DNA of 23,311 nt, from NCBI GenBank assembly GCA_031265025.1, contig JAISDF010000179.1:1-23311 (forward strand). The letters are read 5' to 3'. The position numbers were made by a program, and so were the translations under genes. Every line of letters begins with the position of its first letter. The first letter of the stretch is position 1. Source of the DNA: Spirochaetaceae bacterium. GTDB taxonomy: Bacteria; Spirochaetota; Spirochaetia; Treponematales; Breznakiellaceae. The notes under the pieces were generated by a model. It worked only from the letters and a program-made list of their open reading frames with translations. It was not told where the DNA came from and ran no database searches. This document shows positions 12,945 to 20,450 of the stretch, in pieces.

Positions 12945-15623
12945 ATGGATAGTAGAATACATTTTTTCAGCCAAATAGATGTGATTCCCAAATCCGTGGA
13001 ACCCGAACTGCTGGGTATCCGGGGCCGTCAGGCCAATGAATTCGCCGAACTGGGTTTTCCCATACTTCCCGGATTCATTCTGGATACTGAAATAGCCAGC
13101 GAGATACAGATGGAGGCCGTAAAAAAGGATGTCAGATCGCTCCTTGATAAATGCGCTTCCACGGTAGGAAAGAAATTCGGCGATAAAGATAACCCCCTGC
13201 TTCTCAAGGTGGTTATATCCAGCAACCTGGCCGTAAGCGCCTATCCGACGCTGCATAACTTCGGCCTGGTGCGTCCCACCATAGACGGTTTTGCCAAATG
13301 GGTCGGAAAAGATTTTGCAGCCCATGAGGTGCTCTTCCTGGTCCGGGGCATGCTCAAGATTGAAGAACGCATCAAGGAGCTTGAGGACAAGGCCAGGGAG
13401 CAGAATGTGATCAGCGGCCGGATCAAATTTCTTGACCGCGCCCTGGGCATTACCGGGCCTTCCAACGAACTTGGGGCCAAGGAAAAGCCGGTCAGGATTG
13501 ACAAGAGCGCCGAGGCCTACATGGACGAGTATGAGGAATACTTTCCCGAAGGCTTTTTTGACAGCGCCGAAAACCAGATACTCATCACGTTAAATGAAAT
13601 TTCAAAAATGCTGCAGATGGATGAGCAGAATGACCGCGATACGGCCCTCATGATACAGCCCATGGTATACGGCAATTACGGCAAAGATTCCTGTTCAGGG
13701 GATTTTTTCAGCCGTAATGTAGTAACCGGAGACAAGCATCTCCAGGGCCAGTTCTACCGGGGGAAATTCAACGAAAGCGACGCCCAGGGCCAGAGCATCG
13801 ACAAGATAGGCCCTACCCATCTCAAACAGCTTGAAAAAATCGCCTGGACCCTGGAAGACAGGTTCAAGGAAATACGCCAGATCCGCTTTACCGTTGAAAA
13901 CGGCAAGCTATGGCTTATTGAGCAGCGCCTTATAGACCAGAAATCGACCCAGGCGGACATCAAGCTCCTCCTTGACCTTGCCAAACGCAAGATTATTTCC
14001 AACGCCGACGTGGTAAAAGCGATAGAACCCCTGCGGCTCAACGAAATTCTCCACCCGGTTATCAACCCTGTTTCGGTCAAGGGCTTCAAGAGCTGGAAGG
14101 GCGGCATAGCCGGCGCTCCCGGCGCGGCCATAGGCAGGGTGTATTTCAGTACCGACACTCTCCTTGAGGCCCGCAAACAGGCCATAGCCAAGGGTGAGGA
14201 TACCGACTTCATCCTGGTGCTGATTTCCTCCTTTGCCGAGGATGTCAAGGCCATAGAGGTTTCCACCGGGGTGCTCACCGCGGAAGGCGGCTTCTCCGCC
14301 CACGCGTCGGTAGTGGCCCGCCAGTACGGTAAGGTATCCCTTGTCGCCCCGGCGCTCAGGATAGCAGGCAAAAAAGCCTCCCTGGGGAACCTCAGTTTTT
14401 CCGAGGGGGACTATATAACCATAGTCGTGCCTTTCTACGGGGAGAGCAGCGTCTACCTCGGAACCGCCCAGCTCATTGAGCCTGATCCGGAAGAATCCGG
14501 GCTCCTTGATTTTATTGCCCTGAGCAAGAGCTTCCTCAAGACCTTCCATGTGAGGGCCAATGCCGAAACTCCCAGGGACGCGGCCCTGGCCCTTTCCTTC
14601 GGGGCGGACGGCATAGGGCTCTGCCGCACCGAACACATGTTCTTCCAGGCGGACAGGATCAACGTATTCAGGGAAATGCTGCTTTCCGATTCTCTCAAGG
14701 AAAGAAAAAAATCTCTGGACAGAATCCAGGTCATGCAGCGCAATGATTTTTACGGGATTCTCAAAGTTATGGCAGGCAAGGAAGTTACCATAAGGCTTCT
14801 TGATTCACCTCTCCATGAATTTATGCCCCATAATGATGATGAGTTAAAGGCATACCTCGCTTATGTCGGAAAGGCAAAGAAGTCCAAGCCGTCAAAGGCG
14901 GCGGTTCTTGCCCGGATTGACGCCCTGCATGAGTTTAACCCCATGCTGGGGCACCGGGGCTGCCGTATAGCGGTCTCCTATCCCGAAATCTACGCCATGC
15001 AGATCAGGGCCATCTTTGAGGCCGCCTACAAGCTCAGGCAGGAAAAAATCGACGTCAGGCCCGAAATCATGATACCCATAGTGATGAACGCTTCGGAGCT
15101 CAAGCTCATCGCCTACGGCAAGAAAATCGAAGGTTCAAGCTATACGGGTATTGTGGACATAGAGGAGGAGCTGCGGAAGTCCAAAAAAGCCAAGCCGGTG
15201 GATTACCAGATAGGCACCATGATAGAGCTTCCGGCGGCGGCGCTCGGGGCCGGAGAAATAGCCAAGTACGGCCGTTTTTTCAGCTTCGGGACCAATGACC
15301 TGACCCAGACTACGCTGGGCATTTCCCGTGATGACTTTACCGCCTTTATGCCTGACTATACCCTTTTTGACCTCATCAACGGCAATCCTTTCAGCACCCT
15401 GGACCCCAGGGTCATGGAACTCATCGCCCTGGCCGTGGAACGGGGGAGACTTACCAGGCCTGATCTGGTCTGCGGTCTCTGCGGCGAACACGGCGCCAAT
15501 CCGGGCAATGTGCGCTTCTGTATGGACGCGGGGCTCAACTATGTGTCCTGTTCGCCCTATTCCGTGCCCATAGCCCTCCTTGCCGTGGTTCAGGCCGAAC
15601 TGGAAAAGGCCGCAAAGGACTAA
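12945..15623 (+). CDS. ppdK: PPDK-like PEP-utilising protein with degenerate ATP-binding domain
   Basis: Pyruvate phosphate dikinase interconverts PEP, AMP and PPi with pyruvate, ATP and Pi through a phosphohistidine. At 892 residues this protein has the full three-domain length and is co-linear with the Clostridium symbiosum enzyme. The swivelling domain keeps the histidine (H453 in GGFSAHASVVAR). The PEP/pyruvate domain keeps R561 (GLCRTEHMFF), R617 (IRLLDSPLHEF), NPMLGHRGCR, E761 (GTMIELP), N784 (SFGTNDLTQ) and C846 (CGLCGEHG). The N-terminal ATP-grasp domain aligns but has lost key residues: K22 is R26, the VRSGA arginine is replaced (VISSN), E323 is R314, Q335 is E326, and the SMPGMMDT loop is gone. 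Use of ATP/AMP is therefore doubtful, while PEP-to-histidine transfer as in PTS enzyme I remains possible. It is third in the cfpA operon, with RBS AAAGGA. Confidence 0.88.
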   Translation: MDSRIHFFSQIDVIPKSVEPELLGIRGRQANEFAELGFPILPGFILDTEIASEIQMEAVKKDVRSLLDKCASTVGKKFGDKDNPLLLKVVISSNLAVSAYPTLHNFGLVRPTIDGFAKWVGKDFAAHEVLFLVRGMLKIEERIKELEDKAREQNVISGRIKFLDRALGITGPSNELGAKEKPVRIDKSAEAYMDEYEEYFPEGFFDSAENQILITLNEISKMLQMDEQNDRDTALMIQPMVYGNYGKDSCSGDFFSRNVVTGDKHLQGQFYRGKFNESDAQGQSIDKIGPTHLKQLEKIAWTLEDRFKEIRQIRFTVENGKLWLIEQRLIDQKSTQADIKLLLDLAKRKIISNADVVKAIEPLRLNEILHPVINPVSVKGFKSWKGGIAGAPGAAIGRVYFSTDTLLEARKQAIAKGEDTDFILVLISSFAEDVKAIEVSTGVLTAEGGFSAHASVVARQYGKVSLVAPALRIAGKKASLGNLSFSEGDYITIVVPFYGESSVYLGTAQLIEPDPEESGLLDFIALSKSFLKTFHVRANAETPRDAALALSFGADGIGLCRTEHMFFQADRINVFREMLLSDSLKERKKSLDRIQVMQRNDFYGILKVMAGKEVTIRLLDSPLHEFMPHNDDELKAYLAYVGKAKKSKPSKAAVLARIDALHEFNPMLGHRGCRIAVSYPEIYAMQIRAIFEAAYKLRQEKIDVRPEIMIPIVMNASELKLIAYGKKIEGSSYTGIVDIEEELRKSKKAKPVDYQIGTMIELPAAALGAGEIAKYGRFFSFGTNDLTQTTLGISRDDFTAFMPDYTLFDLINGNPFSTLDPRVMELIALAVERGRLTRPDLVCGLCGEHGANPGNVRFCMDAGLNYVSCSPYSVPIALLAVVQAELEKAAKD

Positions 15624-15641
15624 AGGCAGACCCAAAAAACG

Positions 15642-15674
15642 AAGAAGCCCGGACCTGATCCGGGCTTCTTTTTT
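15642..15674. terminator. Bidirectional Rho-independent terminator
   Basis: AAGAAGCCCGGA (15642-15653), the loop CCTGA and TCCGGGCTTCTT (15659-15670) form a 12-bp stem followed by T on the plus strand and, after a CG interruption, by T on the minus strand. It separates the convergent PPDK-like gene and the 188-residue gene. Confidence 0.9.
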
Positions 15675-15692
15675 GTATGCTCCTAAAGAGCC

Positions 15693-16259
15693 TTACTCGG
15701 AAGCGAAATCTCCCTTGAATCCCATCGTTGTCGTGATGGTTTCGACGGTCTGTTTGGAACATTTTTTCGCGTCAATCTGGGGCACGTTTGCCTCTTTGTT
15801 GTAGGTTTTTTCGAAGAACATCGCGAGGGAATCAAATATGTCGGGGAGATCATAGAAAACCAGGGCAAAGTTTATGCCCGTAGGTTTGAGAATGGTAAAG
15901 GACGAAAAGGAAAGCTGGGGCTTTTTGGCAATCATGACCTTGGTCTGGTTTTTTGCCGCGAAGATATCAAGTTCGCTGAACCTGAGGGGTATCTGCTCAT
16001 CGGCGCTGCGTACATAGGGTTCCATGGCCTTGTTGGGATATGAAGAGGGTTCTACGAGTACATGGAGCTTTTTACCGTTGGTCTGGAAGGTGAGGCCCTC
16101 TTCGGTGGGATAAATGGACTTTACGCCCGAATAGGCGACGATTTCGTAGCGCGAGTACGCCGAATTTTCGCTGAAAAACGATGAAATAATGTATCCTCTG
16201 TCTTTGGGCAATTTATCCTGGGCGAAGGCTTCGAATAAATCCATTGCTTTAGTTGCCAT
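15693..16259 (-). CDS. Conserved-looking cytoplasmic protein, unknown function
   Basis: This 188-residue protein starts at ATG 16259 behind GGGGG in a leader of about 70 bases from its own promoter. It has no signal peptide or membrane helix. The composition is mixed, with many Phe, Tyr, Ser and Lys residues: SSFFSENSAYSRYEIVAYSG, PLRFSELDIFAAKNQTKVMI, GINFALVFYDLPDIFDSLAM. It looks like a compact alpha/beta fold. I do not recognise a family. It follows the pta and TPR genes but has a separate promoter and ends at a strong bidirectional terminator, so it can be expressed as a single gene. Confidence 0.75.
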   Translation of the reverse strand: MATKAMDLFEAFAQDKLPKDRGYIISSFFSENSAYSRYEIVAYSGVKSIYPTEEGLTFQTNGKKLHVLVEPSSYPNKAMEPYVRSADEQIPLRFSELDIFAAKNQTKVMIAKKPQLSFSSFTILKPTGINFALVFYDLPDIFDSLAMFFEKTYNKEANVPQIDAKKCSKQTVETITTTMGFKGDFASE

Positions 16260-16334
16260 ATAGTCCCCCGTACGATTTGGTATTTTGTTCGATTTCTTTG
16301 GAAACCTTTTAGGCTTCTTGGGAAGTCAAATATT

Positions 16335-16362
16335 ATTATAGTTCTTTTGGCCAAATACTCAA
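16335..16362 (-). promoter_or_regulatory. Promoter for the 188-residue protein
   Basis: On the minus strand, TTGAGT (16357-16362) and a perfect TATAAT (16335-16340) are separated by 16 bases. The -35 box overlaps the stop codon of the upstream TPR gene. Confidence 0.6.
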
Positions 16363-18323
16363 CTGTTTTTTGGGTTATTTACGCCTTTTTTTCGCTTTTT
16401 TGCTTCATACTCGTACTGCGCGGCCTCGTGGCGGCTGCCGTATTTCCTTGCGATGGCCGCCATCCAGGTATAGGGCCTGTGGTCACGCTTGTCCCGCAGC
16501 GCGGCCTCGCGGAGAAAATCAAAGGCCTTTTCAATCTGTCTGTCCCGGAAATAAAGAAGGGCCAGGGCCAGGGCGATGTCGGAAGATTTTTTGAAGACCG
16601 TGAAGGCTTTTTTGAGCACCATCTGGGCGTAATAGACAGAACCTGCCCGCTCGAGGCAGCCTGAAAATTCCAGAAGCAGGGCCGTGTCATCGGGCCTTTC
16701 CCTGAGGAGCCCCTTGAGCAGCACCGCCGCTTCCCTGTAGCGGCCGGTTTTCCGGTACGCGTAGGCCAGCACCCGCCTCAGGGTGGGATTAACCGGTTCC
16801 CAGGCAAGGAGTTTTTCCAGCTTCCGCGCGGCCTGGGGAAAATCGCAGATACGGACGAGGAACAGGGCCTGTTCCCGCAGTATGGTCCGGTTGTCGGGCC
16901 ATTTTTCAAGGTAACGCTTGTAGGCCTTTTCGAGGCGGGAGTGGTTTTTTCCGCTTTCGGAAAAAAGGGCCTCATGGGCGGCAATGCCGCCGAGATAGGC
17001 CTTTTCGTGCAGGGGGGCGATGAGGGGTATTTTTTCAAACCAGGACAGGGCTTCTTCAATAAGGCCTGTCTTGAGGTAGCGTTTTCCCAGGGCGTACATG
17101 AGGTCAGGATCAGGCCCCAGGGAATGTACGCCGTACTGAAGCGCGGTAAGCATGCCTACGTCATCGTTATTGCTTTCCGCTTCTTGCAGCAGGGTGTATT
17201 TGGCGAGTATGGCCGGATCGCCGCCGAGTTCTCCGGCCTTTCTCACGGCCCGTTTAAGGTCCTGCCAGTCCCCGCCTTCCCAGGCAACCAGTATCCGTGA
17301 ATACCATATCTGGACCCGGCCGGGATCGAGTTCCAGTGCCCGGTCCAGGTGGTTTTTCGCCGCGGCGAAGTCTCCGAGGGACCTCTGGGCTTCGGCAAAA
17401 ATGGTGTGGATATTGGGATCGGGCCCCCTGGTCTTTATCCAGTTGCGGCAGCATTCGGCAACCCGGCGCCACTGGCCTGTTTCCATAAAGGACTGAATCA
17501 TAAAACGGTCGACAAGATCGCTGTTCCAGGGCAGGGCGGGAAGCTCATTGCCCAGTTCCTTTATGACCTCAAGTTCGGCCAGGGCGTCGCTGTTCCAGCC
17601 CATAGCCATGAGAAGGGACGCCCTGTACCAGCGGAGATGGGGGTCCGAGGGGGACATTTCCACGGCCCTGCTGTAATGCTCAAGGGCTTCGGGGAATTCC
17701 CCCAGGTCCCGGTGGGCCCGCCCAAGCTCAATGCGCAGCAGCGGAAAATCGCCCAGCAGGTCCGCGCCGTTTTCCAGAATGAAGGAGAGCATCTGGATAC
17801 CCAGGGAAGGATTGTCGTTTCGTATGTATTTTATGCCCCGTACAAGCAGGGCGTTGAGGTAGGCGCGGTAGATACGGCGGCTTTCTTTTTGGGGCAGCCT
17901 TTGCTTTGACGCGGCCTCAACAGCCGTTTCGAGTATTTCCACGGCGCTGCCCGAGCGATGGGCCTTGAGGTACGCATAGCCCAGTATGGCCATGATTTCG
18001 GGATCGCCGCCCTGTATAGACAGGGCCTTTTCAAGCAGGGGTATGGCCTTGTGGGGGAGGCCGAGGCTTATATAGGAACGGCCCGAAAAAAAGTAACCGT
18101 CCTTTGAGGAAGGGACAAGGCGTATATAGTCCCTGAAAGCGGCTATGGCAAGGGAATAGTCTTTCAGGGCATGATGGGCCCTTCCGAGAAAAAGAAAGGC
18201 TTCCGGGGGCGGGTCGGTTTCGGATATAAGCTCTTCAAGAATCGAAACAGCCTTTGGGTAATCCCGTTCCGTCCCTGCCTTGACGGCTTTTTTGAGCCTG
18301 TCATTACCCCGGGGCTGTCTCAT
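16359..18323 (-). CDS. Large cytoplasmic TPR-repeat protein (TP0095-like)
   Basis: This 654-residue protein starts at ATG 18323, overlapping the pta stop by four bases (ATGA), so translation is coupled. It has no signal peptide or membrane helix. The whole chain is a run of about 34-residue tetratricopeptide units with the usual small and aromatic positions, for example AFLFLGRAHHALKDYSLAIA, IMAILGYAYLKAHRSGSAVE, RIELGRAHRDLGEFPEALEH and RRVLAYAYRKTGRYREAAVL. Such superhelices mediate protein-protein contacts, and no catalytic domain is attached. The same pta-TPR pair occurs in T. pallidum (TP0094/TP0095, from memory), which suggests a lasting link to acetyl-phosphate metabolism or simply conserved order. 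A very basic C-terminus (YEYEAKKRKKG) ends the protein. Confidence 0.88.
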   Translation of the reverse strand: MRQPRGNDRLKKAVKAGTERDYPKAVSILEELISETDPPPEAFLFLGRAHHALKDYSLAIAAFRDYIRLVPSSKDGYFFSGRSYISLGLPHKAIPLLEKALSIQGGDPEIMAILGYAYLKAHRSGSAVEILETAVEAASKQRLPQKESRRIYRAYLNALLVRGIKYIRNDNPSLGIQMLSFILENGADLLGDFPLLRIELGRAHRDLGEFPEALEHYSRAVEMSPSDPHLRWYRASLLMAMGWNSDALAELEVIKELGNELPALPWNSDLVDRFMIQSFMETGQWRRVAECCRNWIKTRGPDPNIHTIFAEAQRSLGDFAAAKNHLDRALELDPGRVQIWYSRILVAWEGGDWQDLKRAVRKAGELGGDPAILAKYTLLQEAESNNDDVGMLTALQYGVHSLGPDPDLMYALGKRYLKTGLIEEALSWFEKIPLIAPLHEKAYLGGIAAHEALFSESGKNHSRLEKAYKRYLEKWPDNRTILREQALFLVRICDFPQAARKLEKLLAWEPVNPTLRRVLAYAYRKTGRYREAAVLLKGLLRERPDDTALLLEFSGCLERAGSVYYAQMVLKKAFTVFKKSSDIALALALLYFRDRQIEKAFDFLREAALRDKRDHRPYTWMAAIARKYGSRHEAAQYEYEAKKRKKGVNNPKNS

Positions 18324-19318
18324 TTTGCCCGTGAAAGGGTAACCGCCGCGGTAACCACTATGTCGTCCACGGAAGCTCCCCTGGAAAGGTCGCTTATGGG
18401 TTTGGCGAAGCCCTGGAGAAAGGGCCCGAAGGCCTCCGCCCGGCCGAGACGCTGGACCAGCTTATAGCCTATATTGCCCGCGCCGAGGTCGGGGAATACC
18501 AGGGTGTTTACCTTGCCTCGTACCGGGCTCCCCGGCGCCTTTTTGTCGCTTACCGAAGGAACCAGGGCCGCGTCGGCCTGGAGTTCGCCGTCAAAGACAA
18601 AGCCGGGGTTTTTGGACGCCAGTATGCCGGCGGCGTTTTTGACTTTGAGCACGTCAGGATGGTCTCCCCCGGAACCCTTTGTTGAAAAAGAGAGCAGGGC
18701 GACCACAGGCTCGACGCCGAGGAATTCCCCGCATGAACGGGCCGCCGAAACGGCGATATCAACAAGCTGCTCGGCCGAAGGGGCGGGCACCACCGCGCAG
18801 TCCGAGAAAATCAGCGCCCCGTCGCGGCCCCAGGTCCTGTCGGCGCACTGGACCACAAAGCAGGACGACGCCGTTTTCAGGCCCGGAATGGTTCCGATTA
18901 TGGAAAGCCCCGAACGGAGCACGTCGGCGGTGGTGTTTTCCGCCCCCGCAACCATGGCGTCCGCGTCGTCAAGGCGCACCATCATGGCCCCGTAACGGAG
19001 ACAGCCGGCCATGTCTTTTGCCGCCTGTTCCCCGGTCATGCCCTTGTGTTTGCGCAGTTCATAATATTCGTTCGCGTAGACGGAGAGTTTGGCGGAGAAT
19101 TCAGGGTCAATAACCGTAATACCGTCCAGGCTTACCCCTTCCTGGGAAGCTGTCTCCTGGACCCCGGATTTTTTGCCCAAAACCGTAACCGAGGACGCCA
19201 GCTTCTCGTCGACAATCTTGCGCGCGGCCCGGAGCGTCCTCGGCTCCGTTCCCTCGGGAAGCACCAGACGTTTTTGCAGGGACCTGGCCTTTTCCATCAT
19301 ATCTTTTACAAAATCCAT
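18320..19318 (-). CDS. pta: Phosphate acetyltransferase
   Basis: Pta converts acetyl-CoA and phosphate to acetyl-phosphate and CoA in the cytoplasm; with acetate kinase it yields ATP during fermentation. The start is ATG 19318 behind AAGGAG, giving 332 residues, the usual length of the short, single-domain class without the DRTGG extension. Family signatures are LVLPEGTEPRTLRAA near the N-terminus, DADAMVAGAENTTADVLRS (about 130-150), the SFSTKGSGGDHPD stretch, DGELQADAALVP, and the C-terminal DLGAGNIGYKLVQRL and AKPISDLSRGASVDDIV. The identification is secure; phosphate butyryltransferase is less likely given these motifs. It is first in an operon with the TPR gene and divergent from the bactofilin gene. 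Confidence 0.96.
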   Translation of the reverse strand: MDFVKDMMEKARSLQKRLVLPEGTEPRTLRAARKIVDEKLASSVTVLGKKSGVQETASQEGVSLDGITVIDPEFSAKLSVYANEYYELRKHKGMTGEQAAKDMAGCLRYGAMMVRLDDADAMVAGAENTTADVLRSGLSIIGTIPGLKTASSCFVVQCADRTWGRDGALIFSDCAVVPAPSAEQLVDIAVSAARSCGEFLGVEPVVALLSFSTKGSGGDHPDVLKVKNAAGILASKNPGFVFDGELQADAALVPSVSDKKAPGSPVRGKVNTLVFPDLGAGNIGYKLVQRLGRAEAFGPFLQGFAKPISDLSRGASVDDIVVTAAVTLSRAK

Positions 19319-19350
19319 CGCTTTCTCCTTGGGTTAAACTGTTCCAAATA

Positions 19351-19371
19351 CTAGCAGAAAACCCCTGTCAA
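19351..19371 (-). promoter_or_regulatory. Possible promoter of pta
   Basis: A perfect minus-strand TTGACA (19366-19371) is followed 15 bases on by the weak -10 candidate TATTTG, a short spacing. The start codon lies about 30 bases further. No clear promoter for the divergent bactofilin gene is visible in the same 80 bases. Confidence 0.3.
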
Positions 19372-19400
19372 AGCAATAAAGTAAAAGAGGAATGAAGGGG

Positions 19401-19820
19401 ATGCAACGCCGTGCGCCTATTGACGCTTTATACGCCGGACATTACAGTTTAGCCATGACCGATGTGCATAACGATATGCTTGAAGATGAGGATTTTGACA
19501 CGATTCTGTCTCCTGATATCGATTTTTCAGGTACGTTGAAATTCGATAAACCCTTTCTTATACGGGGCAGGCTTTCCGGGGAGATTATAGCCACAGGGCT
19601 TCTGGTGATTGACGAGGAAGCGGCGGTGGAGGCGAATATACAGGCTTCAAAGGTTATCATACGGGGGTCGGTAACCGGCGATGTGTCCGCTTCGGAACGG
19701 GTTGAGATTGCCATAAGCGGCAGGCTGGTGGGAAACGTAAGCGCCCCCGAGGTGTTTATGGAAACAGGCTGTTTTTTTAACGGCAAGTGTACCATGACAA
19801 AGGGTTCCGAACAGCCATGA
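19401..19820 (+). CDS. Bactofilin
   Basis: Bactofilins are small beta-helical cytoskeletal proteins that polymerise without nucleotides and usually sit under the membrane to organise envelope synthesis and cell shape. The chosen start, ATG 19401, is nine bases after GAGGA. ATG 19392 is too close to that site, and ATG 19455 (MTDVHNDMLEDEDFD) is a plausible alternative that gives a more typical N-terminus. The core shows the expected six-residue rhythm of beta-helix turns: FSGTLKFDKPFLIRGRLSGE, ATGLLVIDEEAAVEANIQA, KVIIRGSVTGDVSASERVEI, SGRLVGNVSAPEVFMETGC. The protein ends GKCTMTKGSEQP. Its stop overlaps the next start (ATGA), coupling it to the secreted TPR protein. Confidence 0.92.
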   Translation: MQRRAPIDALYAGHYSLAMTDVHNDMLEDEDFDTILSPDIDFSGTLKFDKPFLIRGRLSGEIIATGLLVIDEEAAVEANIQASKVIIRGSVTGDVSASERVEIAISGRLVGNVSAPEVFMETGCFFNGKCTMTKGSEQP

Positions 19821-20440
19821 GGCCTGTCTTTGCCGTGGTTCTTGTCCTGGGATTTCTTGCCGGTCTCGGCGCGCAGACCAGGCCCGACGCCCTGCGGGAG
19901 TACCGGAACGGCAATTATGAACAGGCTGTTTCCATCTGTACGCGGGAGATTACCGATAATCCCCGGAATCTTGAATCCCATGTGGTTATATGCTGGAGTC
20001 TTATCAAACTTGAACGGTATCAGGAGGCCCAGCGTTACGCCCAGGACGGGCTCGGCCTGAGCCGTTATGATCCCCGCATTGTGGAAATACTCGGCGAGGT
20101 GCATTATTTTCAGGGAAGAAACGCCGAGGCGCTCAGGCTTTTTCAGGAGTATATTAACCTTGCCCCGGAGGGGGGGAGGGTGGATACGGTGTACTATTAC
20201 ATGGGGGAAATTTACATACGCCTTGGCCGCTACCGTCACGCCGATATAGCCCTTTCTACGGCGGTGCATTACCTGCCCGGCAACGCCCAGTGGTGGACCC
20301 GTCTTGCCTATGCCAGGGAAAACGCCAACGAACTGAACGCGGCGGTAAGCGCCTATGAGCAGGCCCTTTCCCTTAATTCCCAGCTCTCCGACGCCCGCAG
20401 GGGGCTTGACCGGGCCAGGCAGGGTCTGTCTTCCCGTTAG
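19817..20440 (+). CDS. Secreted TPR-repeat protein
   Basis: The start is ATG 19817, within the bactofilin stop, giving 207 residues; the frame upstream is inside bactofilin. A signal peptide (MRPVFAVVLVLGFLAGLGAQ) suggests export to the periplasm. The mature part is a set of tetratricopeptide units: REYRNGNYEQAVSICTREI, IVEILGEVHYFQGRNAEALR, VYYYMGEIYIRLGRYRHADI and ARENANELNAAVSAYEQALS. It probably serves as a protein-binding scaffold. Coupling to bactofilin suggests that it links the cytoskeleton to envelope assembly, which is inference. mtaB begins ten bases later. Confidence 0.85.
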   Translation: MRPVFAVVLVLGFLAGLGAQTRPDALREYRNGNYEQAVSICTREITDNPRNLESHVVICWSLIKLERYQEAQRYAQDGLGLSRYDPRIVEILGEVHYFQGRNAEALRLFQEYINLAPEGGRVDTVYYYMGEIYIRLGRYRHADIALSTAVHYLPGNAQWWTRLAYARENANELNAAVSAYEQALSLNSQLSDARRGLDRARQGLSSR

Positions 20441-20450
20441 CCTTTTAATC

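Noticed and set aside
12945..15623. Degenerate ATP domain of the PPDK-like protein as a frameshift or pseudogene
   Set aside because: The frame is intact over 892 codons, the domain keeps its length and overall alignment, and the other two domains are conserved. This points to functional change rather than decay.
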